The notes under the pieces are model-generated. The model worked only from the letters and a program-made list of their open reading frames with translations. It did no database searches and had not been told where the DNA came from. Below, piece after piece: positions 1-8,247 of a stretch of 35,038 bases of DNA. The translations under genes and the position numbers were made by a program. Origin of the DNA: Planctomycetaceae bacterium. GTDB taxonomy: Bacteria; Planctomycetota; Planctomycetia; Pirellulales; Pirellulaceae. Each line of letters opens with the position of its first letter. The stretch's first letter is position 1. The DNA lies in assembly GCA_007121535.1 (NCBI GenBank), contig SKKK01000253.1, positions 1 through 35,038 on the forward strand, given 5' to 3'.

Positions 1-75
1 AGCCGCCGGTTCTCGACGCCACCGGCGGCTAGCGCCGTGCCGCTCAACTACCGGCGGCTAGCGCCGTGCCGCTCA
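1..75. repeat. REP-like palindrome and two direct repeats
   Basis: Bases 1-10 (AGCCGCCGGT) and 21-30 (ACCGGCGGCT) are perfect inverted repeats around a 10-base loop. A 26-base unit starting ACCGGCGGCTAGCGCC occupies 21-46 and recurs without mismatch at 50-75, a 29-base period. The reverse complement of the same unit reappears with one substitution at 33969-33985, where a MITE interrupts it beside a RAYT remnant. This fits a REP-type interspersed repeat of planctomycete genomes. It lies just beyond the 3' end of the minus-strand gene ending at 119 and could act in transcript termination; that role is inference. Confidence 0.7.
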
Positions 76-118
76 CTCATCGCGACCCAAAGATTTCGCC
101 TGGACAAACGCACTAGCG

Positions 119-1138
119 TCAGAAGGCGATGCCGGCTCGCAGCAGGACGGTATCGTTCGGACGGAACGTCTCGGGCTCGCTGGCGAAGCGGATCTCGCGG
201 GAGAAGACGTAGCCGACTTCGAAGTGAATCCCGGCGCCTCCGTGCATCTTCCGTTCCCAACCCAACGCGATGCGCCAATCCAGCAGCCCCAGTTTGTCGC
301 GACTGCCGTCCGGCTGAACGATGGTCCAGTCATTGCCGCCGAATCCACCCGCGAGATACACCCAGTGCTCGAAGCCCAGCCCTCGGGCCGTGCGACGAGC
401 GATCTTGGCGCGAGGAAAGATCAAATCCAGACTCAGGTCCGGATTCGGATTGAAGATCAAACCTGCGGCGGGAATCCACCGGTTGGACATCCGATTGGTA
501 TAGACGGTTCCCAAGACCAACTGCAATCGATCGGGGAACCAATCGTACCGCAACAAGGCGCGTCCGGTCAGTCGAAACGAGTCATCCCAACCGTCCTGAA
601 AATCGCTGTACCAGCCGGGTGCAATCGCCAAGATCCCGGTGCTTCGCGGGCCAAACTTGGGCAGCCACATCAAGTCCAGCCACAGGCCATACAGTTCCGA
701 GGGCAAGGCCACATAGGCGGGTTGATCGACGAAATCGATCGAAAGGGTCGGTGTCAGAACCAGCGGGGTGTTGGTCGTCGGCGCGGGCAAAGCAAAGGCG
801 GCAAACAACTCCGTCTCCAGAATCCCGAGACCATCCGATCCGTCCGGAACGATCCCCGTGGTGGTGAACGAAAGCTTCTGGAAGAAACCCTGCTTGTATG
901 CCGAAAGATGAGGTTCGTCTAAGGTCAGCACGTCCTCTGGCAACACGAACTCAGCCGGGTCGCTGGCCAAGAAGGATCGAGTTGCAACGGTTTCGAATGG
1001 TCCCTGATCCTCACGCCCTGACTCCACGGCAGGAAGACGACCGTCACGAAATGGAGCCTGCATCTGCCCCACAGCAGGCAGTACCAACCCGACCAGCCAT
1101 AGCAGGCAGAAGATCGGTGTGATTTGGCGACGCTTCAT
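119..1138 (-). CDS. Secreted/outer-membrane beta-barrel protein (DUF6268-like), copy 1
   Basis: A 339-residue protein. The ATG at 1138 is preferred over the longer frame (to 1213) because it begins with a clear Sec signal peptide: MKRR, a hydrophobic run, then a cleavage region near AVGQ. The mature part is rich in alternating aromatic and hydrophobic residues and ends in a C-terminal phenylalanine (LLRAGIAF), as expected of an outer-membrane barrel recognised by the BAM machinery. Its last two thirds align by eye with the protein encoded immediately upstream (1213-2478), including GYVFSREI versus GYVFEREV and the closing strand LLRAGIAF versus MLRGGLAF, so the two are tandem paralogues. The DUF6268 assignment is from memory of planctomycete barrel proteins; substrate or role is unknown. 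Probably co-transcribed with the upstream copy. Confidence 0.75.
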   Translation of the reverse strand: MKRRQITPIFCLLWLVGLVLPAVGQMQAPFRDGRLPAVESGREDQGPFETVATRSFLASDPAEFVLPEDVLTLDEPHLSAYKQGFFQKLSFTTTGIVPDGSDGLGILETELFAAFALPAPTTNTPLVLTPTLSIDFVDQPAYVALPSELYGLWLDLMWLPKFGPRSTGILAIAPGWYSDFQDGWDDSFRLTGRALLRYDWFPDRLQLVLGTVYTNRMSNRWIPAAGLIFNPNPDLSLDLIFPRAKIARRTARGLGFEHWVYLAGGFGGNDWTIVQPDGSRDKLGLLDWRIALGWERKMHGGAGIHFEVGYVFSREIRFASEPETFRPNDTVLLRAGIAF

Positions 1139-1212
1139 CCACGATACTTCCTGTTTCAGGCGATTCGAGACCGTTGCAACCAATGCCGAGTCGTCCGGGC
1201 CGGGCCGAAGCA

Positions 1213-2478
1213 CTAGAACGCCAGCCCGCCGCGCAGCATGAAGGTTTCGCCCACGGAATAACTCTCGGCGGGAAAATCCACCAGGACGACCTCTCGTTCG
1301 AAAACGTAACCGACCTCGATAAAGGCGTTGCGCTTGCCTCGGGTGACGCTGCCGGCTTGAGTGATTTCCAGACCGACGAAGACCCGCATGTCATTGATGT
1401 CCATCAGCGTCGGCGCCGGCTGCAGACCGGGCATCAGCGGATCGGAGTCGTCCAGACGGATATGCCAGACGCCACCGCCATACTCGCCGCCGATGTACCA
1501 CCACAAATCACGCGTCCCCAGTGTGGTCAGGTAGCTGGCCAACTTGGGTTGCGGGAAGTAGATGTCGAAGTGAGTCCTGGGATTCGGCGTCCACACCACG
1601 CCTCCGGCCGGCAAGATTTTGATATCGGCTCGATTGATATAATCCACACCGGCTTTGATCGCCAGATTCGGCGTCAGATTGAAACGCAGCAGCGCGACGC
1701 CCTTGGGTCGAAAAGCTTGGGAACTGCTCTGAGCGAAATCCGAATAGTATCCCAGTCTTCCCGCGAGTTCTACGCCGAACACCTGGTTGGGATCCGATTT
1801 CCAGCCCAAATCCAGAAAGGCGCTGTAAGCACGAGGCGGCAGTGCGACTTGAGTTCCCGGTGCTGCCGGATCCGACCACAGATGAAACCCGAATCCGGGT
1901 GACGCGTACCAGGGTTGGCCGCTCCAAAGGAAATTGGGAAACGCCAGCGTGGTCGAAGTGTAGATGTCGTGGATCTGCAGGTCGCCTTCGCTGCTGCCGT
2001 AAAGCCACGCGTCGCTCAATTGGAAGTTCTGAAACAAACGCATCGCCGTGGCTGGCCCGAAGCCCGTCGGGGCAGGCTGTGGCGACGCACCGAAAAGACC
2101 TTGAGGATAGAGCGTGGGGGGGGCTTGCGTGCCGAATCCCGAAAAAGCGGGCGGTTGCGTGGTCGGCTGCCCATAGTACGGTTGCTGAGTCGCCGGAACT
2201 CCCGGTGTTCCAGGCGTCGTACCCGCCGGTGGACTCAGCAGCGACGGTGGCTGCAACGAGGCGTTGGGTTGCGTCGAGTAGGGATCGTAGGTCGGCGGCT
2301 GGAGCGTCGTCGTGGGACCGATGATGTTGCCGTGAGGGATGGTCGTCATCCCCGGAGTGCCCGTCAATGGCGCCGGATTCCCGTTGGTTCCCCACTGTGC
2401 GCTGCTCGCATCGGCCAAGAATGCCCCGAGTAGGACGGTCAACAAGCCGCTCGAAATTTGGCGAATTCTTGGTAACAC
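1213..2478 (-). CDS. Secreted/outer-membrane beta-barrel protein (DUF6268-like), copy 2 with Pro/Gln-rich linker
   Basis: A 421-residue protein starting at a GTG codon; no in-frame ATG lies close upstream. Residues 1-27 form a signal peptide (LLTVLLGAFLADASSAQ). Residues about 28-130 are a low-complexity linker rich in Pro, Thr, Gln and Gly. The remainder is a beta-barrel-like domain ending in MLRGGLAF and is paralogous to the downstream gene (119-1138). The linker could span periplasm or peptidoglycan, or could be surface exposed; the sequence does not decide this. It is transcribed divergently from the dihydroorotase-like gene at 2731. No function can be assigned beyond envelope location. 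Confidence 0.75.
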   Translation of the reverse strand: MLPRIRQISSGLLTVLLGAFLADASSAQWGTNGNPAPLTGTPGMTTIPHGNIIGPTTTLQPPTYDPYSTQPNASLQPPSLLSPPAGTTPGTPGVPATQQPYYGQPTTQPPAFSGFGTQAPPTLYPQGLFGASPQPAPTGFGPATAMRLFQNFQLSDAWLYGSSEGDLQIHDIYTSTTLAFPNFLWSGQPWYASPGFGFHLWSDPAAPGTQVALPPRAYSAFLDLGWKSDPNQVFGVELAGRLGYYSDFAQSSSQAFRPKGVALLRFNLTPNLAIKAGVDYINRADIKILPAGGVVWTPNPRTHFDIYFPQPKLASYLTTLGTRDLWWYIGGEYGGGVWHIRLDDSDPLMPGLQPAPTLMDINDMRVFVGLEITQAGSVTRGKRNAFIEVGYVFEREVVLVDFPAESYSVGETFMLRGGLAF

Positions 2479-2608
2479 AGGCTCATGCCATGGTGGATCA
2501 AATGTCGATACCGATAAGTTACGAAGCGGGGGAGTTACTAACAGGATGCGGTTTTCCGGTCAAGAGCGTTTCCGAAATCTCCCCCCGCTTCTTCTGCTAG
2601 CTGTCTGC

Positions 2609-2637
2609 TTGTCGGAAATCGCACCGCAGTTTACAGT
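2609..2637 (+). promoter_or_regulatory. Candidate sigma-70 promoter of the dihydroorotase-like gene
   Basis: TTGTCG (2609-2614), a 17-base spacer, then TACAGT (2632-2637). Transcription would start near 2644, giving a leader of about 87 bases. The match is partial and planctomycete promoters are poorly defined, so this is a candidate only. Confidence 0.3.
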
Positions 2638-2730
2638 GATCGAACCAGCGGCCGGCCGTCCGAATGCGTCGGCCGGTTGAGTACGTGCTGGCATCGCCAC
2701 CGTCCCCTTCCCTGGAGGTATTACAGGAAA

Positions 2731-3999
2731 ATGACCCGAATCCTTATCCAGAATGGCCGAGTGATCGATCCCAGCCAGGAAATGGATCAACAGATCGATC
2801 TGTTGGTCGAAGATGGGAAAATTGCCGCTTACGGCCCGCGGGCGGATCATGTCGACCAGGTGATCGATGCGACGGGCAAAATCGTCGCTCCCGGATTGAT
2901 CGATCTGAGCGCACAATTGGGCGAGCCCGGCAGGGAGGAAGACGAGACCATTCAGACGGCTACGGCAGCGGCTGTCGCAGGCGGTTTTACGTCGATCCTT
3001 TGTCTGCCGAATACGGAACCGCCGATCGATTCTCAGGCCAGCGTTGAATTCATCCACCAAAAGGCGGCTCGCGCGAATAACTGCCACGTGCTGGTTGCCG
3101 GCTGTGTCAGCAAGGACCGTGCCGGTAAAGAATTGGCTGAGATCGGATCGCTGGTCGAGGCCGGAGCGGTGGCATTGACGGATGCTCCGCGGCCGATCCA
3201 GAACTCCGAGTTGCTTCGCAGGGCTTTGGAATACTGTCTGATGTTCGACAGGCCGATCCTGAGCCACACCGAAGATTGGGAATTGTCCCACGACGGTGTC
3301 ATGCACGAAGGTAAAATCTCGATGATGCTGGCGCTGCCCGGGTTGCCGACCGAAGCCGAGGACGTGATGGCCAGTCGTGATATTCGGTTGGCCGAGTCCA
3401 CGGGTGGACGCTTGCACTTGTTGAACATATCGACAGCCAGTAGCGTGGACCAGATCCGTCGCGCGAAAGCGCGAGGGATCAACATCTCGGCGGGGATCGT
3501 ACCAATCAATGCGGTGCTGACCGACGAGTGCCTGAGGAGTTTTGATTCAAATTACAAATTGAACCCGCCCTTGCGTTCGCAGGAACACGTCGACGCTTGT
3601 TTGGCAGGATTGGCGGACGGTACCATCGATGTGATCTGTAGCGGTCATACACCTCGAGCGAGCGAAAAGAAGATGCTGGAGTTGGATCTGGCGCCCTTTG
3701 GCATGGTGGCCCTGGAGACGACGTTGGGTTTTGTGGTCACCAAGCTGATCGAACCGGGGCATCTGGATTGGATCAGCGCGCTGGCGAAAATGACCATCCA
3801 TCCCGCTCGCGTTCTGGGCATCGATCGTGGCACTCTGCAAATGGGGACCGTTGCCGATATCGCAATCATCGACCCGCATGCATCCTGGACGGTTGACCCT
3901 ACGGAGTTTCGGTCCAAGAGCATCAATACGCCGCTGGCCGGATGGACATTGCGGGGCCGAGCGGTACAGACGATCGTGGCTGGTACCCCCAAGCTGTAG
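2731..3999 (+). CDS. Dihydroorotase-like protein lacking catalytic metal ligands (PyrC'-type pseudo-enzyme)
   Basis: A 422-residue amidohydrolase-fold protein of the class I dihydroorotase family. The ATG at 2731 is chosen because the family N-terminus (ILIQNGRVIDPS) begins there and GGAGGT lies 11 bases upstream; the 18-residue extension to 2677 has no family support. Family landmarks are present: PGLID (54-58), GGFTSILCLPNTEPP (84-98), KLNPP (276-280). However, the H-x-H-x-R metal site after PGLID reads S60-A-Q-L-G64, the second histidine of the later H-x-x-H is N232, the usual PHH stretch reads GIVPIN (255-260), and the catalytic Asp of the DHAPH motif is G305 in SGHTPR. D151, H179, H229 and H306 remain. 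Such inactive homologues (PyrC', PyrX) are known as structural partners of aspartate transcarbamoylase PyrB in Pseudomonas-type complexes. No pyrB is adjacent here. Confidence 0.85.
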   Translation: MTRILIQNGRVIDPSQEMDQQIDLLVEDGKIAAYGPRADHVDQVIDATGKIVAPGLIDLSAQLGEPGREEDETIQTATAAAVAGGFTSILCLPNTEPPIDSQASVEFIHQKAARANNCHVLVAGCVSKDRAGKELAEIGSLVEAGAVALTDAPRPIQNSELLRRALEYCLMFDRPILSHTEDWELSHDGVMHEGKISMMLALPGLPTEAEDVMASRDIRLAESTGGRLHLLNISTASSVDQIRRAKARGINISAGIVPINAVLTDECLRSFDSNYKLNPPLRSQEHVDACLAGLADGTIDVICSGHTPRASEKKMLELDLAPFGMVALETTLGFVVTKLIEPGHLDWISALAKMTIHPARVLGIDRGTLQMGTVADIAIIDPHASWTVDPTEFRSKSINTPLAGWTLRGRAVQTIVAGTPKL

Positions 4000-4000
4000 G

Positions 4001-4024
4001 CACCAAATCAGCTATTTTTTGGTG
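4001..4024. terminator. Possible hairpin terminator after the dihydroorotase-like gene
   Basis: CACCAAA (4001-4007) pairs perfectly with TTTGGTG (4018-4024) around a 10-base loop, directly after the stop codon at 3999. There is no T-run downstream, so intrinsic termination is uncertain. The 227 bases between this hairpin and 4251 contain no gene that can be supported. Confidence 0.3.
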
Positions 4025-4251
4025 AAATCGGCCGAATGGGCTCGGGAGTCGTTGTCGGGCATTCCCGTACCCATCGTGGTTGATCCTTGCCCGAAAACCA
4101 CCCCCGACCCCGTTACGCCCTCTATGCAAGGTAAACCGGTTCAGCAAAGGCAGCAATGAGACCAGTTCCTGCCGGTTCGCCACGGAAAGCTGACCCGCCT
4201 CGCGCCGCTTGGCAAATCCTGCCCGAGCCGCCATGCTGAGGCCTGTGGATT

Positions 4252-5367
4252 TCAGACCGCCTCGCTGTAGCGGTAGGTTGGATTCGGGCGCCCGGGCCGG
4301 AAGCTCTGCGTCCGAACGAATTCCGCAGCGCCGGCCAGAGACCGACACGTCTCGTGCACGGCTGTCCGAACGTGTTGTTCGAGCGTTTCGGGGTCCACGG
4401 CCACTCGGGCGTTGACCACCGCATCCGCTCGACACGTTCGAGCGTTCGAGGCCAGCGAGAGTACAGGGGCGGTGTCGCTGCTGACCAGGTTGGCCACGGC
4501 GTAACTGCCGTCGGAGATGCCGATGACCTTCAAATGCGCCGGCTCGGCATCGCTGGTCGCCAGCGATTGCTGCAGACCTTGGACGATCGTCAAGACCAAG
4601 TCGTCCAGTGCAAAGCCTGCTGGGGCCGTGACTTGCAGGCTGCTGTTCAGCCAGCCGAGTTCCGCTTCGCCTTCGGCGTACACGTCGTAATCCAGCTCGA
4701 GAATCCGGCGGCCGAAGTCGCCTTGTTGATCGAGCATTTGCAGCAGCGCATCGAAGCCCGTCCCGGTCTTGGCGCTCATGCGCACCACGGGCACGCCGGG
4801 GAAGGCGTTGCCAAGCAGTTCCCCGAGTTCGGTCACTTCATCCGGACTCAGCTCATCGATCCGGTTCAGGATGAAAAAATCGGCCTCTTCCAATTGCTTC
4901 CGAAAAATGTAGGCGGCGTTGGGCGAGAAGCCGGCCTTGGCGGCGCCCGACAGGATCTTTCGCCCGTGACTCGGCTTCAGGATCACGCCATAGGGTCCGA
5001 CAGAAAACGAGTCCTGGTACCGTCGCCGCATCGGTTGCACCACCGTGGCGATGATGTCGGTACAACTGCCCACCGGTTCGGCCAGAATCACATCCGGCTG
5101 CTGATGCGATCCAAGCTGTTGAATGGCGGCCTCCAATCCATCGAAATTGCAGCAGAAGCAGGAACCGGCCACCTCGCCGACATCGAACCCCGCCCCGCGC
5201 AACGCGTGCGTATCGACCAGATCGGTCGCCTGGTCGTTGGTGACAATCCCCACGTTCTGCCCCTGCTGGCGGAACGTGTTTGCCAGCCGAGCGATGGTGG
5301 TCGTCTTGCCGGCCCCCAAGAAGCCGCCGACCAGCAGGAATCGAGTTCTCGGCTTTCCGTGTGACAT
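4252..5367 (-). CDS. CobW/COG0523-family G3E GTPase (putative metallochaperone)
   Basis: A 371-residue P-loop GTPase. The start at 5367 is chosen because the protein then begins just before the Walker A motif GGFLGAGKT (14-22) and a GGAAT-type ribosome site precedes it; the longer frame to 5637 is Arg-rich antisense to the neighbouring gene. Other marks are CFCC (70-73), the CxCC metal-binding motif typical of the family, AEPVGSC after it (switch II region), and NRID as the NKxD-like guanine-specificity motif. COG0523 proteins deliver Zn, Co, Ni or Fe to target enzymes; which metal applies here cannot be read. The gene starts 5 bases after the stop of a small secreted-protein gene (5373-5819), so they form an operon. 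No zinc-responsive Zur operator was recognised. Confidence 0.85.
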   Translation of the reverse strand: MSHGKPRTRFLLVGGFLGAGKTTTIARLANTFRQQGQNVGIVTNDQATDLVDTHALRGAGFDVGEVAGSCFCCNFDGLEAAIQQLGSHQQPDVILAEPVGSCTDIIATVVQPMRRRYQDSFSVGPYGVILKPSHGRKILSGAAKAGFSPNAAYIFRKQLEEADFFILNRIDELSPDEVTELGELLGNAFPGVPVVRMSAKTGTGFDALLQMLDQQGDFGRRILELDYDVYAEGEAELGWLNSSLQVTAPAGFALDDLVLTIVQGLQQSLATSDAEPAHLKVIGISDGSYAVANLVSSDTAPVLSLASNARTCRADAVVNARVAVDPETLEQHVRTAVHETCRSLAGAAEFVRTQSFRPGRPNPTYRYSEAV

Positions 5368-5372
5368 GGCAC

Positions 5373-5819
5373 TTATTCCTTCGTTCGCTGCAGTCGAAAT
5401 TCTCCGGCGTACTTCGCGCTGGTGAAGAATCCCACGAATTCGTCTCCGGCGGCGCGTCCGATCCAATCGTACTCGCCGCCGTTCTCTTCGCCAAGATCGT
5501 TCGTGCCCTTGAACAACACGGCTTGACCCGACTGGCGACCGGCCATTTTGACCGTGAATCTGTAGGGCTGTCCGCATTCGCCTTCGAACGTTGCTTCCCA
5601 TCGGCCGTCCTCGTACACGACCGTACAGTCGAGGCATTGCCCGGAATCCTCGCCGCGTGGGCGGGCAGCGTTATCCGCCGGCCGGTGAGCCCACCAGGAT
5701 CCTGTCCATTGGCCCGTCACAGCAGTTTTCAGGGGGTCGGGCGAGTCAGCATGAGCAGATGCGGCGACCACGAGCGTGGCCGCCAATGCGATACATTTGA
5801 GAACCAGCAAGGTCTTCAT
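5373..5819 (-). CDS. Small secreted protein of unknown function
   Basis: A 148-residue protein with a Sec signal peptide (MKTLLVLKCIALAATLVVAASAHA, cleavage near residue 24). The mature part of about 124 residues has a W-TG-W-type opening, a CLDC pair, another Cys (GECG) and alternating beta-type segments, compatible with a small beta-barrel or sandwich domain. A GGGGGAT ribosome site lies upstream of the ATG. It is the first gene of an operon with the CobW-type GTPase, whose start lies 5 bases after this stop. A role in metal handling at the envelope would fit the neighbour and the cysteines, but this is inference; no family is recognised. Confidence 0.7.
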   Translation of the reverse strand: MKTLLVLKCIALAATLVVAASAHADSPDPLKTAVTGQWTGSWWAHRPADNAARPRGEDSGQCLDCTVVYEDGRWEATFEGECGQPYRFTVKMAGRQSGQAVLFKGTNDLGEENGGEYDWIGRAAGDEFVGFFTSAKYAGEFRLQRTKE

Positions 5820-5889
5820 CGTTCAGATCCCCCAGGGTTAAAAAGGTGTAAAATCAAGAAATCCAGCAGATCGGCGTCCGATCAACAGG

Positions 5890-6816
5890 CTAGTAGTCAC
5901 CGACGACCTCCCCTCCGGCTCGGGTCGTCAGTGCGTCGTAGACCGCGGCGTCCATCGTTTCCGCAAGGAAATGGACGGACCCATCGACGAACGCGTGTTG
6001 CGCACCGCCCGGATGCCGACTGGAAGGGCCGTACGCTTGGCCGATCGAGTTCGGGAAAAGCCCGCCCGGAAAATACGGCGTGTAGTTGATGGAGACGGTG
6101 TCGCCAGCAAACGTCGGTGGGGCGGTCGGGTTCATCCAGCGTGAAGCCACCGCCGCACTGGTTCCATCGATCCAGATCGACGAGCGTTCTTCACGGGTCT
6201 CGGCGAAAGCGATCGTATTCGAGGTTCCATCGATGACGTCTCGAAACCCGATCCTGGATTGGGGAAACATCACCCCTTCGGCCGGCACCGCACCGGACAA
6301 ACCCAGGACCGTCCGGGCTCCCAGGGTAACATAGTTGCGGATGGCAAATCGATCGTAACCCACGTTGGTCACGTACAACGGGACGTCGCTGAAATCCGGG
6401 CCCGAGTAACTAGGACAGCGGTAGAAGGGCAGGATCGTCGACGCTGCTTCCCGATTCTCCGGGGCAAGCGCGGAAACACGGTAGTCGATTTCCCGGGCCA
6501 GGGTTTCCTGTTCGATGTAGGGCAGAAGCAGGCTGGCGAAACTGTGCAGATGAAGATTCGGGTCTGTTGGTCCTGAGCCAGGCCAGCCCCACACGCCCGC
6601 ACCGAAACGGCTGGTGCTGCTCGGCGGAAACACCTTGTGTACCTGTTCGTAGTTGTGCAAGGCCAGAGCGATCTGTTTCAGATTGTTATTGCATTGCGTC
6701 CGCCGTGCCGCCTCGCGTGCCGCCTGGACCGCCGGTAACAGCAAGGCCACCAAAACACCGATGATCCCGATCACCACCAACAGTTCCACAAGTGTAAAAC
6801 CATTCGAACGACGCAT
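5890..6816 (-). CDS. DUF1559 prepilin-like protein (H-X9-DG family)
   Basis: A 308-residue protein that starts with a type IV prepilin leader: after the short basic MRRSNG comes [20 protein letters not shown], with the processing site G|F, the Glu at +5 and the long N-terminal helix. This is followed by the conserved [22 protein letters not shown] block of DUF1559. Near the C-terminus, [11 protein letters not shown] carries the H-x9-DG-type signature together with SSRHPGG. These proteins are massively expanded in planctomycetes and are processed by a prepilin peptidase; their roles in pseudopili or surface structures remain unproven. A GGGAG ribosome site precedes the ATG, and TATACT (plus-strand 6843-6848 read on the minus strand) could be a -10 element. 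Transcribed divergently from the PadR gene. Confidence 0.93.
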   Translation of the reverse strand: MRRSNGFTLVELLVVIGIIGVLVALLLPAVQAAREAARRTQCNNNLKQIALALHNYEQVHKVFPPSSTSRFGAGVWGWPGSGPTDPNLHLHSFASLLLPYIEQETLAREIDYRVSALAPENREAASTILPFYRCPSYSGPDFSDVPLYVTNVGYDRFAIRNYVTLGARTVLGLSGAVPAEGVMFPQSRIGFRDVIDGTSNTIAFAETREERSSIWIDGTSAAVASRWMNPTAPPTFAGDTVSINYTPYFPGGLFPNSIGQAYGPSSRHPGGAQHAFVDGSVHFLAETMDAAVYDALTTRAGGEVVGDY

Positions 6817-6989
6817 TATTGTTCTCCCTGCGATGCGGGCCTAGTATATCTACTCACCTATGCTCGTGCGGCTATTATGAGAGCACCGCTTGGCCGCGTC
6901 AAGCGAGGGCAACAGGAATTGGCTGTCGCGTCGGGCTCTTGACTTCTCCGGCGTTTCCGGTCAACGTTGGTACCGGGGGGGATCGAGTC

Positions 6990-7388
6990 ATGGAATCGAA
7001 CCGATTGGAAGTACTGACGGATTTCGACGAATGTCCCTGTACAGGGGGTACGCTGGACAAGTTGGTCCAGCCGGCGATCCTGGCCGCTTTGACCCAGGGC
7101 CCGTCGCACGGATACCGACTGGTGGAACGGGTAGGAGAGATGTCGCTGTTGGGCGGGCAAAAGCCGAATGCTTCCGGCGTCTATCGGGTCCTGAAGCAAA
7201 TGGAGGCTCGAGGGCTGGTCGCCTCGTCCTGGATCTTCTCCGAGTCGGGGCCCGCGAAACGATCCTATCAACTGACATCGACCGGAGAAGACTGTCTGAA
7301 ACGTTGGATCGAGACATTGACCAGATATCGCGACGGAATCTCGTCTTTGTTGAAAGCCGCGAGGAAAGCGGTCGATGCGAATCATTAG
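6990..7388 (+). CDS. PadR-family winged-helix transcriptional regulator
   Basis: A 132-residue regulator. The ATG at 6990 follows a GGGGGG-type ribosome site; the upstream extension to 6819 is not PadR-like. Residues about 15-100 form the PadR winged helix (LVQPAILAAL, GPSHGYRLVERV, SGVYRVLKQMEARGLV, then SESGPAKRSYQLT as the wing) and the rest a dimerisation helix. The N-terminal CPC motif (residues about 12-14, ECPCTGG) could bind a metal or sense redox state, as seen in a PadR subgroup of anaerobes and planctomycetes; this is inference. It probably represses its own promoter and perhaps the divergent DUF1559 gene; no operator was identified. Confidence 0.85.
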   Translation: MESNRLEVLTDFDECPCTGGTLDKLVQPAILAALTQGPSHGYRLVERVGEMSLLGGQKPNASGVYRVLKQMEARGLVASSWIFSESGPAKRSYQLTSTGEDCLKRWIETLTRYRDGISSLLKAARKAVDANH

Positions 7389-7454
7389 CGTATTGCATTT
7401 CCCCGTGTTGAGCGTGTGGTGGTGCTTCGCGTTTCATCGTGGTTGTGTTTCCCA

Positions 7455-7555
7455 GACGCCAACGGCGTCGAACTCCAAAGCCCAGGGTCGCGGTACTGCG
7501 CGCACCCTGGGTTGCCGAATCACTCCGCGATTGCTACCAAACCCCAACGGGGTTT
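7455..7555. repeat. Cluster of three palindromes (interspersed repeat)
   Basis: Three perfect inverted repeats lie in about 100 bases of non-coding DNA: GACGCC-AAC-GGCGTC (7455-7469), CCCAGGGT (7481-7488) pairing with ACCCTGGG (7504-7511), and AAACCCC-AAC-GGGGTTT (7539-7555). Two of them share the loop AAC. This pattern resembles the palindromic repeat families scattered between genes of planctomycete genomes. The surrounding 7389-7672 carries no supportable gene. Confidence 0.6.
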
Positions 7556-7672
7556 TCCACACCGCCCTGCCGCCCATCCGTCCCTCGGCCGCGCGCGGAT
7601 TCTTGTTTCGCTCCGAACCTTTGATTGTTTGCGTCCTTGGCATCTGCGCGGAAAAGCATTAGGCTAAGACGT

Positions 7673-7909
7673 ATGCTCACACTGCCGAAAACGATTCCCG
7701 ACGAATGGTTGGAATGGTACGCCTTGACGCCTGCCGAACGCTTGCGGGAGAGCGAGCGGCTGTGGGCTCAGTATTTGGCCATGGGAGGCTCGCTTGATCC
7801 CGAACCCGATTCGCAGAGTCCTTTCTATTTTCCAGAGTCGGCGAGTTCGCGCCCTGTTGATGGGCGGTCAGGCCTGTGTGTTTTACGGAGCGGCCCAGTT
7901 CAGCCGTGA
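7673..7909 (+). CDS. Small protein paired with a nucleotidyltransferase (family known but unnamed)
   Basis: A 78-residue protein beginning at ATG 7673. The N-terminus (DEWLEWYALTPAERLRESERLW) and the centre (GGSLDPEPDSQSPF) match by memory a small planctomycete/proteobacterial family encoded directly before MNT-type nucleotidyltransferases; the tail DGRSGLCVLR also fits. The 3' third overlaps the following nucleotidyltransferase frame (7794 onward) by about 116 bases in another frame, which is more than usual for the pair and may reflect damage. The module could be a two-component toxin-antitoxin-like system, but no activity has been shown that I know of, and the partner here is truncated. 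Confidence 0.55.
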   Translation: MLTLPKTIPDEWLEWYALTPAERLRESERLWAQYLAMGGSLDPEPDSQSPFYFPESASSRPVDGRSGLCVLRSGPVQP

Positions 7910-8060
7910 TGTCGATTTCGCCGTCCTGTGCGACGTGGAAAACCTTCAGCGACTCCAACAGGCACTGCATGAACTGGACGCCGAACGCGTGGCGGTGCCA
8001 CCGCTGGAAGCCGATTACCTGCGGCGCGGCCATGCCGTGCATTTCCGCTGCCGCTCGAAC
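7794..8060 (+). pseudogene. Truncated MNT-type nucleotidyltransferase
   Basis: The frame has the N-terminal third of a nucleotidyltransferase: ALLMGGQACVFYGAAQFSRD followed by VDFAV gives the GG...DxD catalytic pattern, then AVPPLEADYLRRGHAVHFRCR. In intact relatives this is followed by a beta strand with the third acidic residue (RIDVM-type) and a C-terminal helical domain of more than 100 residues. Here, after HFRCR (about 8055), the frame stays open to 8330 but no longer resembles the family and runs antisense into the next gene. The likely start is TTG at 7794. Bases 8061-8247 hold no recognised gene; a minus-strand open frame there reads like protein but matches nothing I know. Confidence 0.6.
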
Positions 8061-8247
8061 GTTTGCGGCATCAGCGAGCTTGACCGCGATCTGCGGTGCG
8101 AAAGTGGCAACCCGGTAGCAGCGTTGTCGGTCTTCGTCGTACCGAAGAGCCGTGGCTCGTCGGGTGATCGCGATTTCGCCTTGCTTCAGTTTCTGAGCCA
8201 ACTTATACAATTCACGGCACCGCCAATCAACGACGGCGTCTGGTGCG

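Noticed and set aside
4368-5637. Long Arg-rich N-terminal extension of the CobW-type gene (to 5637)
   Set aside because: The extension runs antisense through the secreted-protein gene 5373-5819 and has an Arg-rich shadow composition; the Walker A motif begins 14 residues after the ATG at 5367.
8060-8215. Minus-strand frame reading ELYKLAQKLKQGEIAI and ALRYDEDRQR, reminiscent of an FlhB-type C-terminus
   Set aside because: The resemblance is limited to a few residues, no NPTH-type motif is present, and the rest of the frame is antisense to the nucleotidyltransferase.
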